Below are positions 11,323 to 21,883 of a stretch of 64,000 nt of DNA, in pieces. The DNA is taken from assembly GCF_945859705.1 (NCBI RefSeq), contig NC_079136.1:46039181-46103180 (forward strand). Direction: 5' to 3'. Position 1 is the first letter of the stretch; each line of letters begins with the position of its first letter. This DNA comes from Episyrphus balteatus (taxonomy: Eukaryota; Arthropoda; Insecta; Diptera; Syrphidae). The position numbers and the translations under genes are program-made. The notes under the pieces are model-generated. The model was not told the DNA's origin. It did not search any database and was given only the letters and a program-made list of their open reading frames with translations.

Positions 11323-14054
11323 GTACTAAGAATGACTTTCAAACTTCAAGTAGGTAATCAAAGTATAAACTTTCAAAGTCAAAGTTTGTTAAGTATTTAA
11401 AAATACATTGAATGCAATCAAGTAGTAATCTCCATCAGAAATCAAAAGAAGGGTAGAAAATATACAAAAACTATAGAAATGTTAATTGGGTTTAATTATT
11501 TTTATTTCGCTAGCCTTTTCGTAGAGAGTTTTCAAGGTTAACTCGATTGTTTTTAACCAATTTTACAATTCAATGCGAATTTATTGAAATCTAACTCAAA
11601 GCAATTTTTAAAGTCCATGGCTACTTCATGCTACTTCATCTACCTGTTCTCGACTTTCAAATTCCAATTTAAAAACAAAATAAAAAAAAGTACAAAACGA
11701 GAGGAAAAGAAAAAATAATCACAAAGTAATAATGATTGAACTTTCACCTACAAAGAACTCAAAGTTATATAGGTACGTACAGCAAGTACCAACTAGGATT
11801 TTTTTTACCACCCATTCTAGCCAATTCACTCTTTTTCTCTCTCCCTCCATCTCTCTCTCTCTTTCTCGCTCTTATAATACGTCCCACTTTGCCTACTTGA
11901 AAATCACTCCTCCAGACAAAATGAGAATGGTTTGTGCCTTGCTTTCATTTCACCTGCCTTGTGGGCTTCTGGCAATGGTTCAAGTACCACTTATTGTGGT
12001 CTGGTTAGCTAACACATAAGTACCGGAAGCCAATCCTTCACGGATGGAGAACAAAAATACAAGTGGCTGCAGGCACTTTCTCCATTCACTTCACTTTACC
12101 AATTCATCATCATTGTGATTCTTTTTTTTTTCGATTTTTATTCCTTTTTTGTACTCAAGTCACTCTTCGACAGCATCATATAGTCGTCTATACCTACGTC
12201 CGTCCGGGATGTAATCCACAATCAATGAAAACCGACAAATTTGTGACGGTTAGACCCCAATGAAACTGCAAAAAAAAAGAAAAAAATCAGAAGGGATTTT
12301 GCGGATTTTCTTGTCATGTAGCTTCTATAGAAGCTTTGTTGTCAATGTAATTTCAATTTAAAGTTCACTTTAAAAATTAAGGAATTGAAGTACTAGAATA
12401 CAGACGATAAGAAACTCAATACAAAAGGTCAGCAATAAATTAAGAATGAATTGTACGAAAAAAAAAAGAAAATTAGGTTAAACAAATAAACCCTTAACCT
12501 TCCATAAAGCTGTTCTATTGTATTCAATCCGTTTTTTTTTTTTTTTTTTTTTTCAAGACCACTCTAGACGATTGTTGTAAAATGTTCTATATCCAAAAAG
12601 TATAGATAAGGAGAAGACTGCGGTGGTTAGACTCAAATACAAAAATCAGAAGGTCAAGCGTCAAGGTAATTCAAAAAGGCTACAAGGGCAAGGAGTGTTG
12701 TAAAGAGTTTAAAAGATTAAAGAGAAAATACATAAAAGCCTTAGGAACCAACAATATGTAAATGGAGAACTGATTGAGCAAAAATAAAAAACAAAAACAA
12801 AAAAAAAATCAATCGAAGGACAAAATTCAAAAATTTATTGCTTTCTTCCCTTTCAGTAACTCGCATGGTTTTTGATTTATTGAATTTTCCGCCAAAATAA
12901 GTTTGATGTTATCGGACAAAATCTGAAATGATTAAAAACAAAATGTTTGGTTGACCTTCAAATTTGTAGGTTTTTAAATGGTTTTCAATTCCACAAACTT
13001 GGTCTTTGCATCGTCAATAGTTTTTTTTTTGATATTCAAAATTCCGCTAAAATAAAACTGAAGTAGGTGAAAGAAAATAGGAAAATTATTATTTTTTGAT
13101 TCCCAAAATTATAGGTTATTAAATTTTAATTTGTTGCTCAAAAATTAATTTTGTAGCTCTACCCTATACCTAATCAGTCATTCTTTATTTTAACTTAAAG
13201 TTTCAGAAGTGCACTTCCGGTTTTGATCACTGGCGTTATCAACATTCTTAAAAAATAAATTTTTTAAGTTTTTTGCCAAGAATTGAAACTTTTGAAAACA
13301 AATTGTTTGCTGCAGACTCCAATTTTGAAGCTCCAATACTTTTAAAAATATTCAATGTTTTGTTTAAACAAAGTTAGCTCAAAGCAAAGCTCTCAAATCG
13401 GAAAATCAATTTTTTTTACAGAAATGTGAAGTAACCTAGACTAAGATGAAACTCGAAAAACTCGATTTTGTAGCTCGATTATTTTCTTGTTATTCAATAT
13501 ACCGCTAAAATAAGACTTAACCTCATTACATAACGGTCAAAATTTTCAAAACAGTAGCATTTAAATTTTTTTTTCTCGAAATTTTAGCTTTGCAAAACAT
13601 AATTTTTTGCGCATAAATTAATTTTGTTGCTCCTCCTTCTGTCATTTTCTATTTCAATTTAAAGGTTAAAAAGTGTAATTTCTCAAAAACTATTCAGTAA
13701 AACAACTTGACTTGAGTTGAAAAACAAAATTATTACCTTCAAAAAAAGTTATAGCCCAGTGTTGTACGTGGCTTTTTTTAATTTTTAATATTTTTTTTTC
13801 TCTCGGCTAATTCGGAGTAAAGTGGATAAGCACTTAAGTGGGTTTCACTGTACCAAGAAAATGAAAATTTATCCTTCCAAATAACTTTTTAGTCCTTTGG
13901 TACCTACTTGATGTGAAAAATATGCCCAAATTGTATTGATCAGGGTTTAGACCAAAATACTTAACTACTGTTACTCCCAAAAGAGGGGGACTATTATGCT
14001 ATCATGAGAACAGCTTATCGCCCGGAGTTATTACTCACTAATTCATGGTACAGA
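11323..14054. other. Non-coding DNA with CT microsatellite
   Basis: A (CT)n tract lies at about 11837-11872. Around 12850-13650 a loose theme recurs (CCGCTAAAATAA, ATTTTGTAGCTC, TTTTGTTGCTC), suggesting a worn ancient repeat. The short open frames at 11732-12263 have no known domain and are not called. Confidence 0.5.
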
Positions 14055-14170
14055 AGATCGAGCTAAATTTCAGCTCTCATACAAATTATCGAAAAAATTT
14101 AGCCGAGCTTAAATTTATCTGAGCATCTTATCGATAAATTTGTATGGGAGCTAAAATTTAGCTCGGATCT
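14055..14170. repeat. Palindromic MITE-like element
   Basis: AGATCGAGCTAAATTTCAGC at the left matches, inverted, GCTAAAATTTAGCTCGGATCT at the right; the ATACAAATT/AATTTGTAT and ATCGA/TCGAT words continue the arms to about 40 bp. A second GAGCTTAAATTTA copy lies in the centre. Confidence 0.65.
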
Positions 14171-15242
14171 GTGTATCAGGCTTAAACCTAAATAATTCTC
14201 GTGCAAAAGCTATTCGGAGTTATCACGATTTCCTTTTGTATCGGAAATTTTCTACGATACCCGAAAAAACAATCACAAAATACAATCGTAGTGACGATTT
14301 GTATGAAATTTTCCATTACTAACAGATTCCGTTTTTTTTTTTTCTTCCAAAAACTGTTTAAATCTTCCCGATATCTCTTTTATTGCTCGAGGGATCTTAA
14401 GTTTCAGTTAATATGCCAATGACAAACTTAACTTAATTTAAATTTTAAGCCACTGGTCATAGAATTATTATTATTAGCCTACGTTTTTTAAATATTAATA
14501 AAAACTATTTTTGCAACCGCAAAACCTCCAGAAAAGTATATTTTGGTTCTTGTGGCAAAAAAAAGTTTAATTTGGTTGAACGGTGCTGTTTTTGAGCCAA
14601 AGACTTAATTGAAATAAAAGAGATATCGCAAAGACTTAAACATTTTTTGAAAAAAAAAAAAAACAGTTCTTATAGGCACAGTTACAAACTTATTCATAAT
14701 GAATTACCCCACATAAAAACATAACCTCGGAAACAGCCAAAATTATGTTTTTTTTTTTCCATTTTATATGGGTAATAGTTCAAAAACGAAGGCCAATCAA
14801 AATGTTCTGACTTTGAATTCGAGTTCAGCACCCAGAAAACCTAAGTATATGTTGCCATTTCGAAATAAAAAAAAAAAAACATGATAAAAAACATGATTTC
14901 TGTTCAAAAAACTTGAGTGGCCATTGTAGTTTGGTACAACTTAAATTACAAAGACGGCAGCAATAAAACTTGAAAACATAAATAAGGTTATAGTACTTAT
15001 TTAAGGTTAATTTCATATAGCTATACTTCATGTATTGATACGTTGACCATCCGTCCCGGTTTACCTGGGACTGTGACCGTATTTCTACATCTTTTCCCGG
15101 GTTTTTATTTAAGAAACCCGGGACGTATAAATATTCGGACTTTCTCTGATTTTTGTATTCAATATTTTAAAAACTTTGTACGAAAAACAAGAAAACAGTG
15201 GCTGGAAATTAAAATTTTTCAAATTTTTCGGATAATGCATTA

Positions 15243-15471
15243 AGCCTAGTACGCTGCTGACGCAAAACGAAAATTTTTCTAAGTTCCCAAAGTCAAAAAA
15301 CTTTTGCTGCAAGAAAAATTGCCTGGACAAATAAATGGGAGTGACAAATGAGAAATGATTGAAAAATCTCCATATATTCTAGCACAGGTAAGAATTTCGT
15401 ATTGTGCAACGAAAAGCAAAATTTTGTGCTGGTTTTGTATGAAAATTTTCGTTTCGGCTCTAGACTAGGCT
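15243..15471. mobile_element. MITE, 229 bp, TTA target duplication
   Basis: Ends are AGCCTAGTACGCTGC and the inverse of AGCCTAGTCTAGAGC, both followed inward by CGAAACGAAAATTTT-like sequence. TTA flanks both ends (15240-15242, 15472-15474), as in PIF/Harbinger. The 23584 repeat (GGCCTGGTACGCAG) has a similar end. Confidence 0.7.
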
Positions 15472-15542
15472 TTAGTTTTTTTTTTTAAATGTTCGTCAAT
15501 TATTTAGTTCCACCAGGTAAAATGTTTTCGAATAAAGAACAA

Positions 15543-15801
15543 CATATCGTCGGTCTCATGAGAAAACCTCGTAACTCCACTTTTTTTCAAAAATGACTTT
15601 TGAATGCCATTCTTTAGAAAATATGTCAGCGGAGCAACCCAGAAAATTTGGGGTCATTCCGAAAACTCTAAATAGACTTAAATTCAAATTTTGCACAGCG
15701 CGTTTCTTCCAAACTACTCTGTTGTTTGTTTACTCTTTCGTCTCTCCTGTAAAATTTTGATTTTGGGAGTTACGAGGTTTTCTCATGAGACCGACGATAT
15801 G
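15543..15801. mobile_element. MITE with identical 36-bp terminal repeats
   Basis: The arms start CATATCGTCGGTCTCATGAG and continue through AAAACCTCGTAACTCC without a mismatch, unlike most repeats in this window, so the copy is young. I could not fix a target duplication. The sequence on either side (15050-15130 with GTCCCGG/CCCGGG words, and 15820-15880) may be an older host repeat. Confidence 0.75.
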
Positions 15802-16938
15802 GAAGGGTAAAGAACCCAGATAAATTCCAAAATTCCAACAGGTCTAAAAAGCCAGGACAAATCGGGACAGCAAAATAAAAAATTAAAGAAAATAATACAA
15901 AATAATAGAAAATGCATTTTATTTAATTTTTTACATTTTATGCCAAAGTATGAACCAATTATTATTAGTAAAAATTCCATTTTTAGAAAACTAAACTTAA
16001 AGAAAAATAACAACGTCTTCATCCATAAAAAATTAAATTAACTAACTATTTCCATTAAATTTAAAGTTGCCTTTTGAAAGAGGAAGTTTTAAAAATTGTA
16101 TGCGATATTACAGTTTTATTTTTAATGTGGAATTTAAATAAATTATTGAGAATTAATAAATTGAAGCTAAAATAATGGACCAATCATTTTACTTTACACA
16201 CGTGCAATAAAAAAAGGGAAAGCAATGCAAAACATGCTGCAAATGTTCTATAGAAAAAATTGAATTTGAAATCTAAACTAACCTTTCCCATACAAATCGT
16301 ATGGGAAATAGAAATTTGCGATGCGGCGGTACTAAATGTTAACATGTGCGTGTTGGAAGTTTGTTAATTGTTAATATTTATACAATTTTTTTTAACATCA
16401 TTAATTCTTTTGATTTGCAGAAAACAAATATTTATCTACGAATTTATCCAAATTCACTCAGCTGAATTAAGCCAAAGATAATTTTCTATTCACCAGACAT
16501 TCAAATGTCTAAAATTCATTTTCGGCTAAATAATTTAACCCAATGCACACACGGCCTTAGTCACATAATTACCCGCGAATAACAATTTTTTTTGAAAATT
16601 TTATATTTTATGTCGTTTTCTATTTGCTTTTGAGATTTTTGTGTAAAAATCTCAGATTTTTTCACGCAAATAGAATATGAAATCTAGTTTTGTAATTGTG
16701 CACGAAATCTGTTCATATAAAAAAAAAAAAATATATTTTAAAATAAAACAACAAAAAATGTTCAGACAAATGTGTGAATCTTGATAAAAATCGAGATTCA
16801 GATTTTTGCGTGGGAGCATTATATACCGCGAATAGCATATATTTTTGAATTATGCATATTTATATTTGATTTAAGTCAAAAATGTATTAGATTTTGTTTT
16901 GTTTTATTATAAATTTGATAAATAGAAAAAAAAGTACA
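15802..16938. other. Non-coding AT-rich DNA
   Basis: No gene is visible. Short hairpins occur, for example GAGATTTTTGTGT/AAAAATCTC around 16632 and an ATCTTGATAAAAATCGAGAT stem around 16783. Confidence 0.5.
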
Positions 16939-16943
16939 TTTGT

Positions 16944-17550
16944 GGGTAAAATCGCGCACTCCTTTTGTGGGTAAGAACGCTCACTTCTCCCCATACTAAA
17001 TTTTTCTTTTTTTAATAAGACGGAAAAATTTGTAACTTGAATCTTGAGAAACAAAGGCTATTATTCCTGAATTCCAAAAAAAAAGTCCGTAGACTAAATT
17101 AGAATTTAGTTAGAAATATTTTTTTGTTTGTTTTATTTTGTAAATAAAGTTCAAGTTTTTGTATTTGAACTTAATTTGTTTTTTCTTTAATATTTTCATT
17201 CATTTTAGTGAAAACTTAGAGTTTTGAAATAAAGTTTTGTTTAACTAAGTATAACATTAAGTTTTTAGAAATTTAGGTACCGTAAACTGTCAAGATTCCT
17301 ATTTAAATTATGTGCGCGCTCTTACCCAAGATTTTGCGCGATCTTACCCTGACTTTGGGGCAAGAGTGCGGACTTCAACTTCATTTGGTTTTTGTTTTAA
17401 TCTTATGAAATATTTAAACTAAATAACTTTGTTTTTGTGTTTTCTTGTTCCCAAAATATAGGTTAAGCAAATGTAAAAAACTTACTGCTGCTATCTCTTA
17501 CAGAATCTTCACAATTTCGCCTTAAAGTGAAAAGTGCGCGCACTTACCCC
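16944..17550. repeat. Cluster of GGGTAAGA-CGCGCAC motifs in opposite orientations
   Basis: GGGTAAAATCGCGCAC (16944) and GGGTAAGAACGCTCAC (16969) lie at the left. The inverse form lies at the right: GTGCGCGCTCTTACCC (17312), GCGCGATCTTACCC (17336) and GTGCGCGCACTTACCC (17534). The spacing and opposite orientation look like subterminal repeats of a mobile element, but no exact ends were found. Confidence 0.55.
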
Positions 17551-17950
17551 AACTGACTCTAATTCGACCCCTGATTCTGAATCTCGTCAATTAAATAGAA
17601 AATCACATTAGTTTGGACGTACACATGCGGCTTAAGTTTCAAGAACACCTTAAGGGGGGGTGTACCGTCACATGGTGGAATGCTTTCACATTTATAAAGA
17701 TAATGGAATGAAATACCTACATTTTGTTATTTGAATTTAGTTAAAATATTCGACCTTATATCTCAATTTGAGAAATTTTAATTTAGAGAGCATTAAAAGC
17801 TATAATTGTAGTCGTTGTTTTAATACGACCTATTTATTTTGTGTTTGTTTCTTACTCAGACTAAACATTTTATTTTTTTAAATTCTATTTTGGATTGAGA
17901 TTGAATCATTCTATTATTTTGAACAACACATTTATCGATCAAATATATTA

Positions 17951-18329
17951 GCCCCGTTCCATTAGAGGTGGTATTTACTCATGAGTAGATCTAGTACTAC
18001 AATTAACACATGATCTTTGTATATAAAATCTATAGTACTATCATGAAGTGAAATTTTTTAGTTTGTTCGCTACCTGAGTGGTCGCGAGGGCGCTAAGATC
18101 GAATTAATAATGGGAGTAAGGAGATGAGATATACATTTCTGTTTGAAATTTGACATATTTTTTAGTTCGTTCGCTCGATTACTATTTTGGTGGCGCTGTT
18201 TTTATTCATGATAGTACTATAGATTTTATATACAGAGCACATGATCTTCTACTCGAGGACATTTGAAAGTGTAGTTGTTCTACTAGATTTCTACTCACGA
18301 GTAAACTAGCACCTCGAATGGAACAGGGC
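17951..18329. mobile_element. MITE interrupted by a younger MITE
   Basis: The outer ends GCCCCGTTCCATTAGAGGTG and the inverse of GCCCTGTTCCATTCGAGGTG are followed inward by TTTACTCATGAGTAGAT and TTTACTCGTGAGTAGAA. The outer flanks (ATATATTA, TTTTATTA) are only partly alike. The inner element at 18015-18237 splits it. Confidence 0.7.
18015..18237. mobile_element. hAT-like MITE nested in another MITE, 223 bp
   Basis: Ends CTTTGTATATAAAATCTATA and inverse of CTCTGTATATAAAATCTATA extend to arms of about 33 bp (through GTACTATCATGAA). An exact 8-bp duplication CACATGAT flanks it (18007-18014 and 18238-18245), as for hAT transposition. The interior carries a direct repeat of ATTTTTTAGTT(T/C)GTTCGCT. 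Confidence 0.85.
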
Positions 18330-18812
18330 TTTTATTATAAATAAAGTTTTGGCAAATTTCAAGTTATTAAAAAAAAAACAGAGATTGGCGAATAATTTGC
18401 CAATGAAGAAGTAAAGTAAAAAAAATTGCGCATTAATGCGGTTATGGCTTCAGGTGGACGATATCATCTGGCCCACCCTAGACAAAATCTCTAGCTACGC
18501 CCATGCAGCCCAGCTTTCCCGATTTTGATCAAAAAAATATTTTTTTTAGAATTTATTAACAGCCATTATTATAAAACCATTTTCTTGATCTCTGATTTCG
18601 ACTTAAATTTTTTTTTTTTTTTTTTTTTGACGGGAGGAAATCTTCAAAAGACACTTGGCAGTATTCGACACCAAGTAGTGTGGGACTCTTAACCACTAAA
18701 ACCACCTCTTTATCAGGACCAATCTTGAGAGATCGACATCAGATTTTTCTTTCTTAACTTTGTAAAATCACTTTGGGGGAAGTTTAAACTTTTAATACTT
18801 TCCCATGTTTTT

Positions 18813-19308
18813 TTAGACCATAAGCTCATGAGGCTTGGTTCTTCTTAATCTCCGAACATGGTTTCTGGTATTCAAGACGGACACCATTTCAGAATTGGTA
18901 TGACTTTGCAGTCTCTGATTATGGGATACAGCGTATTTTTTAACAACTTCTGTAACCGTTTCTATTTGTAAGTCACGATGTAGATCGCTATTTCTTATGT
19001 ACCAAGGTGCATTAACTATTCCACGAAGGACTTTGTTTTGGAATTTTTGGATGATTTTGGTATTTGTTTTCTTTGTACAGCCCCATAATTGGATACCATA
19101 GGTCCAAACAGGCTTTAGTACTTGATTATACAGCATTATTTTGTTTTGGGTTGATAAATCAGAGTTGTTACCAAGTAACCAGTACATTTTTCTATATTTC
19201 AAGTTTAGTTCTTCTTTTTTCTTTTTGATGTGCTCTTTCCACTTTAGCTTTGCATCCAAAGTCATTCCAAGGTATTTGGCCGTATTGGCGTAAGGTACAG
19301 CTTGATTA
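18813..19308 (-). pseudogene. LINE reverse transcriptase, fragment 2 (C-terminus)
   Basis: On the minus strand the frame resumes immediately after the foldback element with QAVPYANTAKYLGMTLDAKL, followed by the thumb and C-terminal region of the LINE ORF2 (PVWTYGIQLWGC, KIIQKFQNKVLRGI, LHRDLQIETV, HNQRLQSHTN) and a stop at 18813. The block is characteristic of jockey-like ORF2 C-termini. The first 14 codons before the methionine at 19265 belong to the native frame although no start codon is there. Confidence 0.88.
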
Positions 19309-20543
19309 CACTGTGCAAGTTTTTTGCAAAAAAATTTTGAGACAGGTGCGCGATTAACTGTTTCGCCCTATTTCGGACCCGAGAAATCGATTGGCGTCAT
19401 TAGTTTTTCGATTTATCGGTACGACTTCGAACAAAATTTTTTTTGAAAGTTTTTTCAATTATTTTGAGAGTTTCCCACTGTTTTTAGTCATTTTCAACCA
19501 AAAACAATATTTATATTGCTAAAAATTCTGCTCAAACGTTATTTGCTACCAGTAGAAAGACATTATAAGCAATTTTGAACAATTTATTTGAAAGTTTAGT
19601 GATTTTTTTTGAAAAAAGTAAAAAAAAATCGAAATTTTTTACATTTATCGTTTTTTTCGCTGTTGTTGTTCTCTTTTGCACAAATACATTGCATGTTTTC
19701 CATTAAAAATTAATTTAACTGTTAATTTAGTGTTGGTTAAACTTCGACAATCTATCGATAGCATCGATAACAAAAAAATATGGAGTATATCGATAATTCA
19801 CAACACTATCGATAGTTTCAATACTTCCAAATTATTTTACCACAAGGCTACCGATATTATCGATAGTTTTTTCTTAAAACTATCGATACAATCGACAGTG
19901 GAAACTATCGATATCTACCAAACACTATGTTAATTCGTTGTTTACATCCAATGTCAAACGAAAACTTAACTTGTAGTTCAAATTGTGTTATTTAATTTCA
20001 AAGCTATCGATAATATCGGTGATAAAATAATTTGGAAGTATTGAAACTATCGATAGTGTTGTGAATTATCGATATACTCCATATTTTTTTGTTATCGATG
20101 CTATCGATAGATTGTCGAAGTTTAACCAACACTAAATTAACAGTTAAATTAATTTTTAATGGAAAACATGCAATGTATTTGTGCTAAAGAGAAGAAAAAC
20201 AGCGAAAAAAACGATAAATGTAAAAAAATTCGATTTTTTTTTACTTTTTTTCAAAAAAAAATCACTAAACTTTCAAATAAATTGTTCAAAATTGCTTATA
20301 ATGTCTTTCTACTGGTAGCAAATAACGTTTGAGCAGAATTTTTAGCAATATAAATATTGTTTTTGGTTGAAAATGACTAAACAGTGGGAAACTCTCAAAA
20401 TAATTGAAAAAACTTTCAAAAAAAATTTTGTTCGAAGTCGTACCGATAAATCGAAAAACTAATGACGCCAATCGATTTCTCGGGTCCGAAATAGGGCGAA
20501 ACAGTTATTCGCGCGCCTGTCAAGAATTTCGACTTGCACAGTG
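19309..20543. mobile_element. CACTG-ended foldback element, 1235 bp
   Basis: The ends are CACTGTGCAAG and CTTGCACAGTG, and the arms stay complementary with few changes for over 500 bp (left about 19309-19870, right about 20003-20543), leaving only a short unique centre. TTA flanks both ends (19306-19308, 20544-20546). Removing the element plus one TTA joins the two LINE coding fragments in frame, which confirms both ends. A second family member at 48817-49748 has the same ends and a GAA duplication, so the target duplication is 3 bp without fixed sequence. CACTG ends with 3-bp duplications recall CMC/EnSpm elements, but no transposase is present and the superfamily stays open. Confidence 0.9.
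19753..20112. promoter_or_regulatory. Cluster of TATCGATA (DRE/BEAF-like) motifs
   Basis: Within about 360 bp at the centre of the foldback element I count ten exact TATCGATA octamers and two one-mismatch copies, arranged symmetrically on both arms. In Drosophila TATCGATA is the binding element of the factor DREF, and CGATA clusters are bound by the insulator protein BEAF-32. That the motifs are bound in this species is inference; they could equally be transposase sites. Confidence 0.55.
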
Positions 20544-21184
20544 TTATTAATGAATATTGGAATATTGTTTATCTTTTCATTTGTAAAGTTTATATGTGAA
20601 GATTTTGTTTCATTGAGTTTGATACGCCATTTTTCGGTCCAATCTCTGACTGTGTCGACGGCATTTTGCAGCTTTACTGCTGCCTTAGAGACACATTTGT
20701 CGGGTACCAAAATTGCGGTATCATCTGCAAAAGTAGCCATTATGGTGTGATTCCCAACTGGGATATCCCTTGTGTATAGTAAATACAGGGTAGGACCTGG
20801 GACACTTCCTTGTGGTACACCGGCTTCTATTTTCTTCAAATCCGAATATTCTTGATCGTACCTTACTCTAAACAATCGGTCTGAGATGTACGATTTTAAT
20901 ATTTCATAGTACTGTCTGGGAAGATCCCTTTGCAGTTTGTACTCAAGTCCCTCATGCCAAACCTTGTCAAAGGCTTGAGCAACATCTAAGAAAATAGCTG
21001 AACATACTTGTTTTTCTTCTAATGCTTTTTCTATTACATCCGTTATTCTATGAACTTGGTCTATCGTGGAATGTTTATTTCTAAAGCCAAACTGATGATT
21101 TGGGATTAACCTTCTTTCTTCTATAATTTTGCTAAGTCTCTTCAGAAGCAGTTTTTCAAAAACTTTTGCCATAATTGGTATAAG
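20544..21184 (-). pseudogene. LINE reverse transcriptase, fragment 1
   Basis: The reading frame begins at IPIMAKVFEKLLLKRL and includes HQFGFRNKHSTIDQVHR, the AIFLDVAQAFDKVWHEGL box with the first catalytic Asp, AGVPQGSVPGPTLY and the catalytic FADDTAIL box, all typical of the reverse transcriptase of jockey-clade non-LTR elements. The catalytic residues are intact. It stops at FINN where the foldback element enters; the remaining frame continues at 19308 and below. The open frame reading on to 20459 includes transposon sequence and is not native. Confidence 0.88.
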
Positions 21185-21194
21185 CGACTTAAAT

Positions 21195-21883
21195 GATTGC
21201 AACAAAAACGCTCCCATAAAATCGTTTAGGAAATCTTGATATCAAAATAAAGAACAATAATAAAAACTCATTTAAAAAAATTTGATTTTAGTTCGCTTCC
21301 AGAAATATGGTCACCATATGTATTGAGTAACTTATTAAAAATAACAGTTCACTTTGTGAAAATAGTTGGTTTATAAAAAGATTGCAAAGATTTTTCTCTT
21401 GGATTGAAAAAAAAAAAAAAAAAACATGATTTTGGGCACGAAAACATTAAAACATGATTTTAGTTAAAAAAAAAAAAAAACATGAAAATCATGATTTCTG
21501 GCAGCCCTGTTTTGGTTCTTCCTTGTTGACCAGTGTTATTTACATTCATTAAAAAATATAAAAATGACTAAGTAGATGCAGTCACTAGCCATGATAGAGC
21601 ACCAGCTCAATCCGTTATCGGGACGACATAAATAATGCTCCTTCCTTTATCAGTCATTTAGTTTTTATCAATTTCGATAGCCAGGAAGAAGAAAAAAAAG
21701 TCTTTGTTCTTATTTAAATTTTTTAATATTAACTTTTAATTCTTAAAATCCAAAAAAAAAGATAAAATGCAACAAAAATTCTTGTAAAAAATCTTTAAGT
21801 AAATCCACTTTCCATGGAATGTTCTTAAAACTAGAAATTTTTATATAAACTAAAAATTAAAAAAAAACAAATACAAATAAATT
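21195..21883. other. Spacer between LINE and PPP2R3C
   Basis: No gene is seen. It holds A-runs (21409-21424, 21465-21480) around repeated CATGATTTT words, and the 3' flank of the PPP2R3C gene. The minus strand has ATTAAA near 21722-21742 as a possible weak polyadenylation hexamer. Confidence 0.5.

Larger units (their letters stand above)
18599..21194 (-). mobile_element. 5'-truncated jockey-like LINE, split by a foldback element
   Basis: The element proper is 18609-21184 on the minus strand. It starts inside the reverse transcriptase, runs through the end of the ORF and a 3' UTR of about 180 bp, and ends in a poly(A) tail (T run at 18609-18628 on the plus strand). An exact 10-bp duplication CGACTTAAAT brackets it (18599-18608, 21185-21194), the mark of target-primed reverse transcription. 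The coding part is interrupted at 19309-20543 by a separate transposon. 5' truncation is usual for LINE copies. The element is dead because the upstream RT fingers, endonuclease and ORF1 are missing. Confidence 0.9.
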
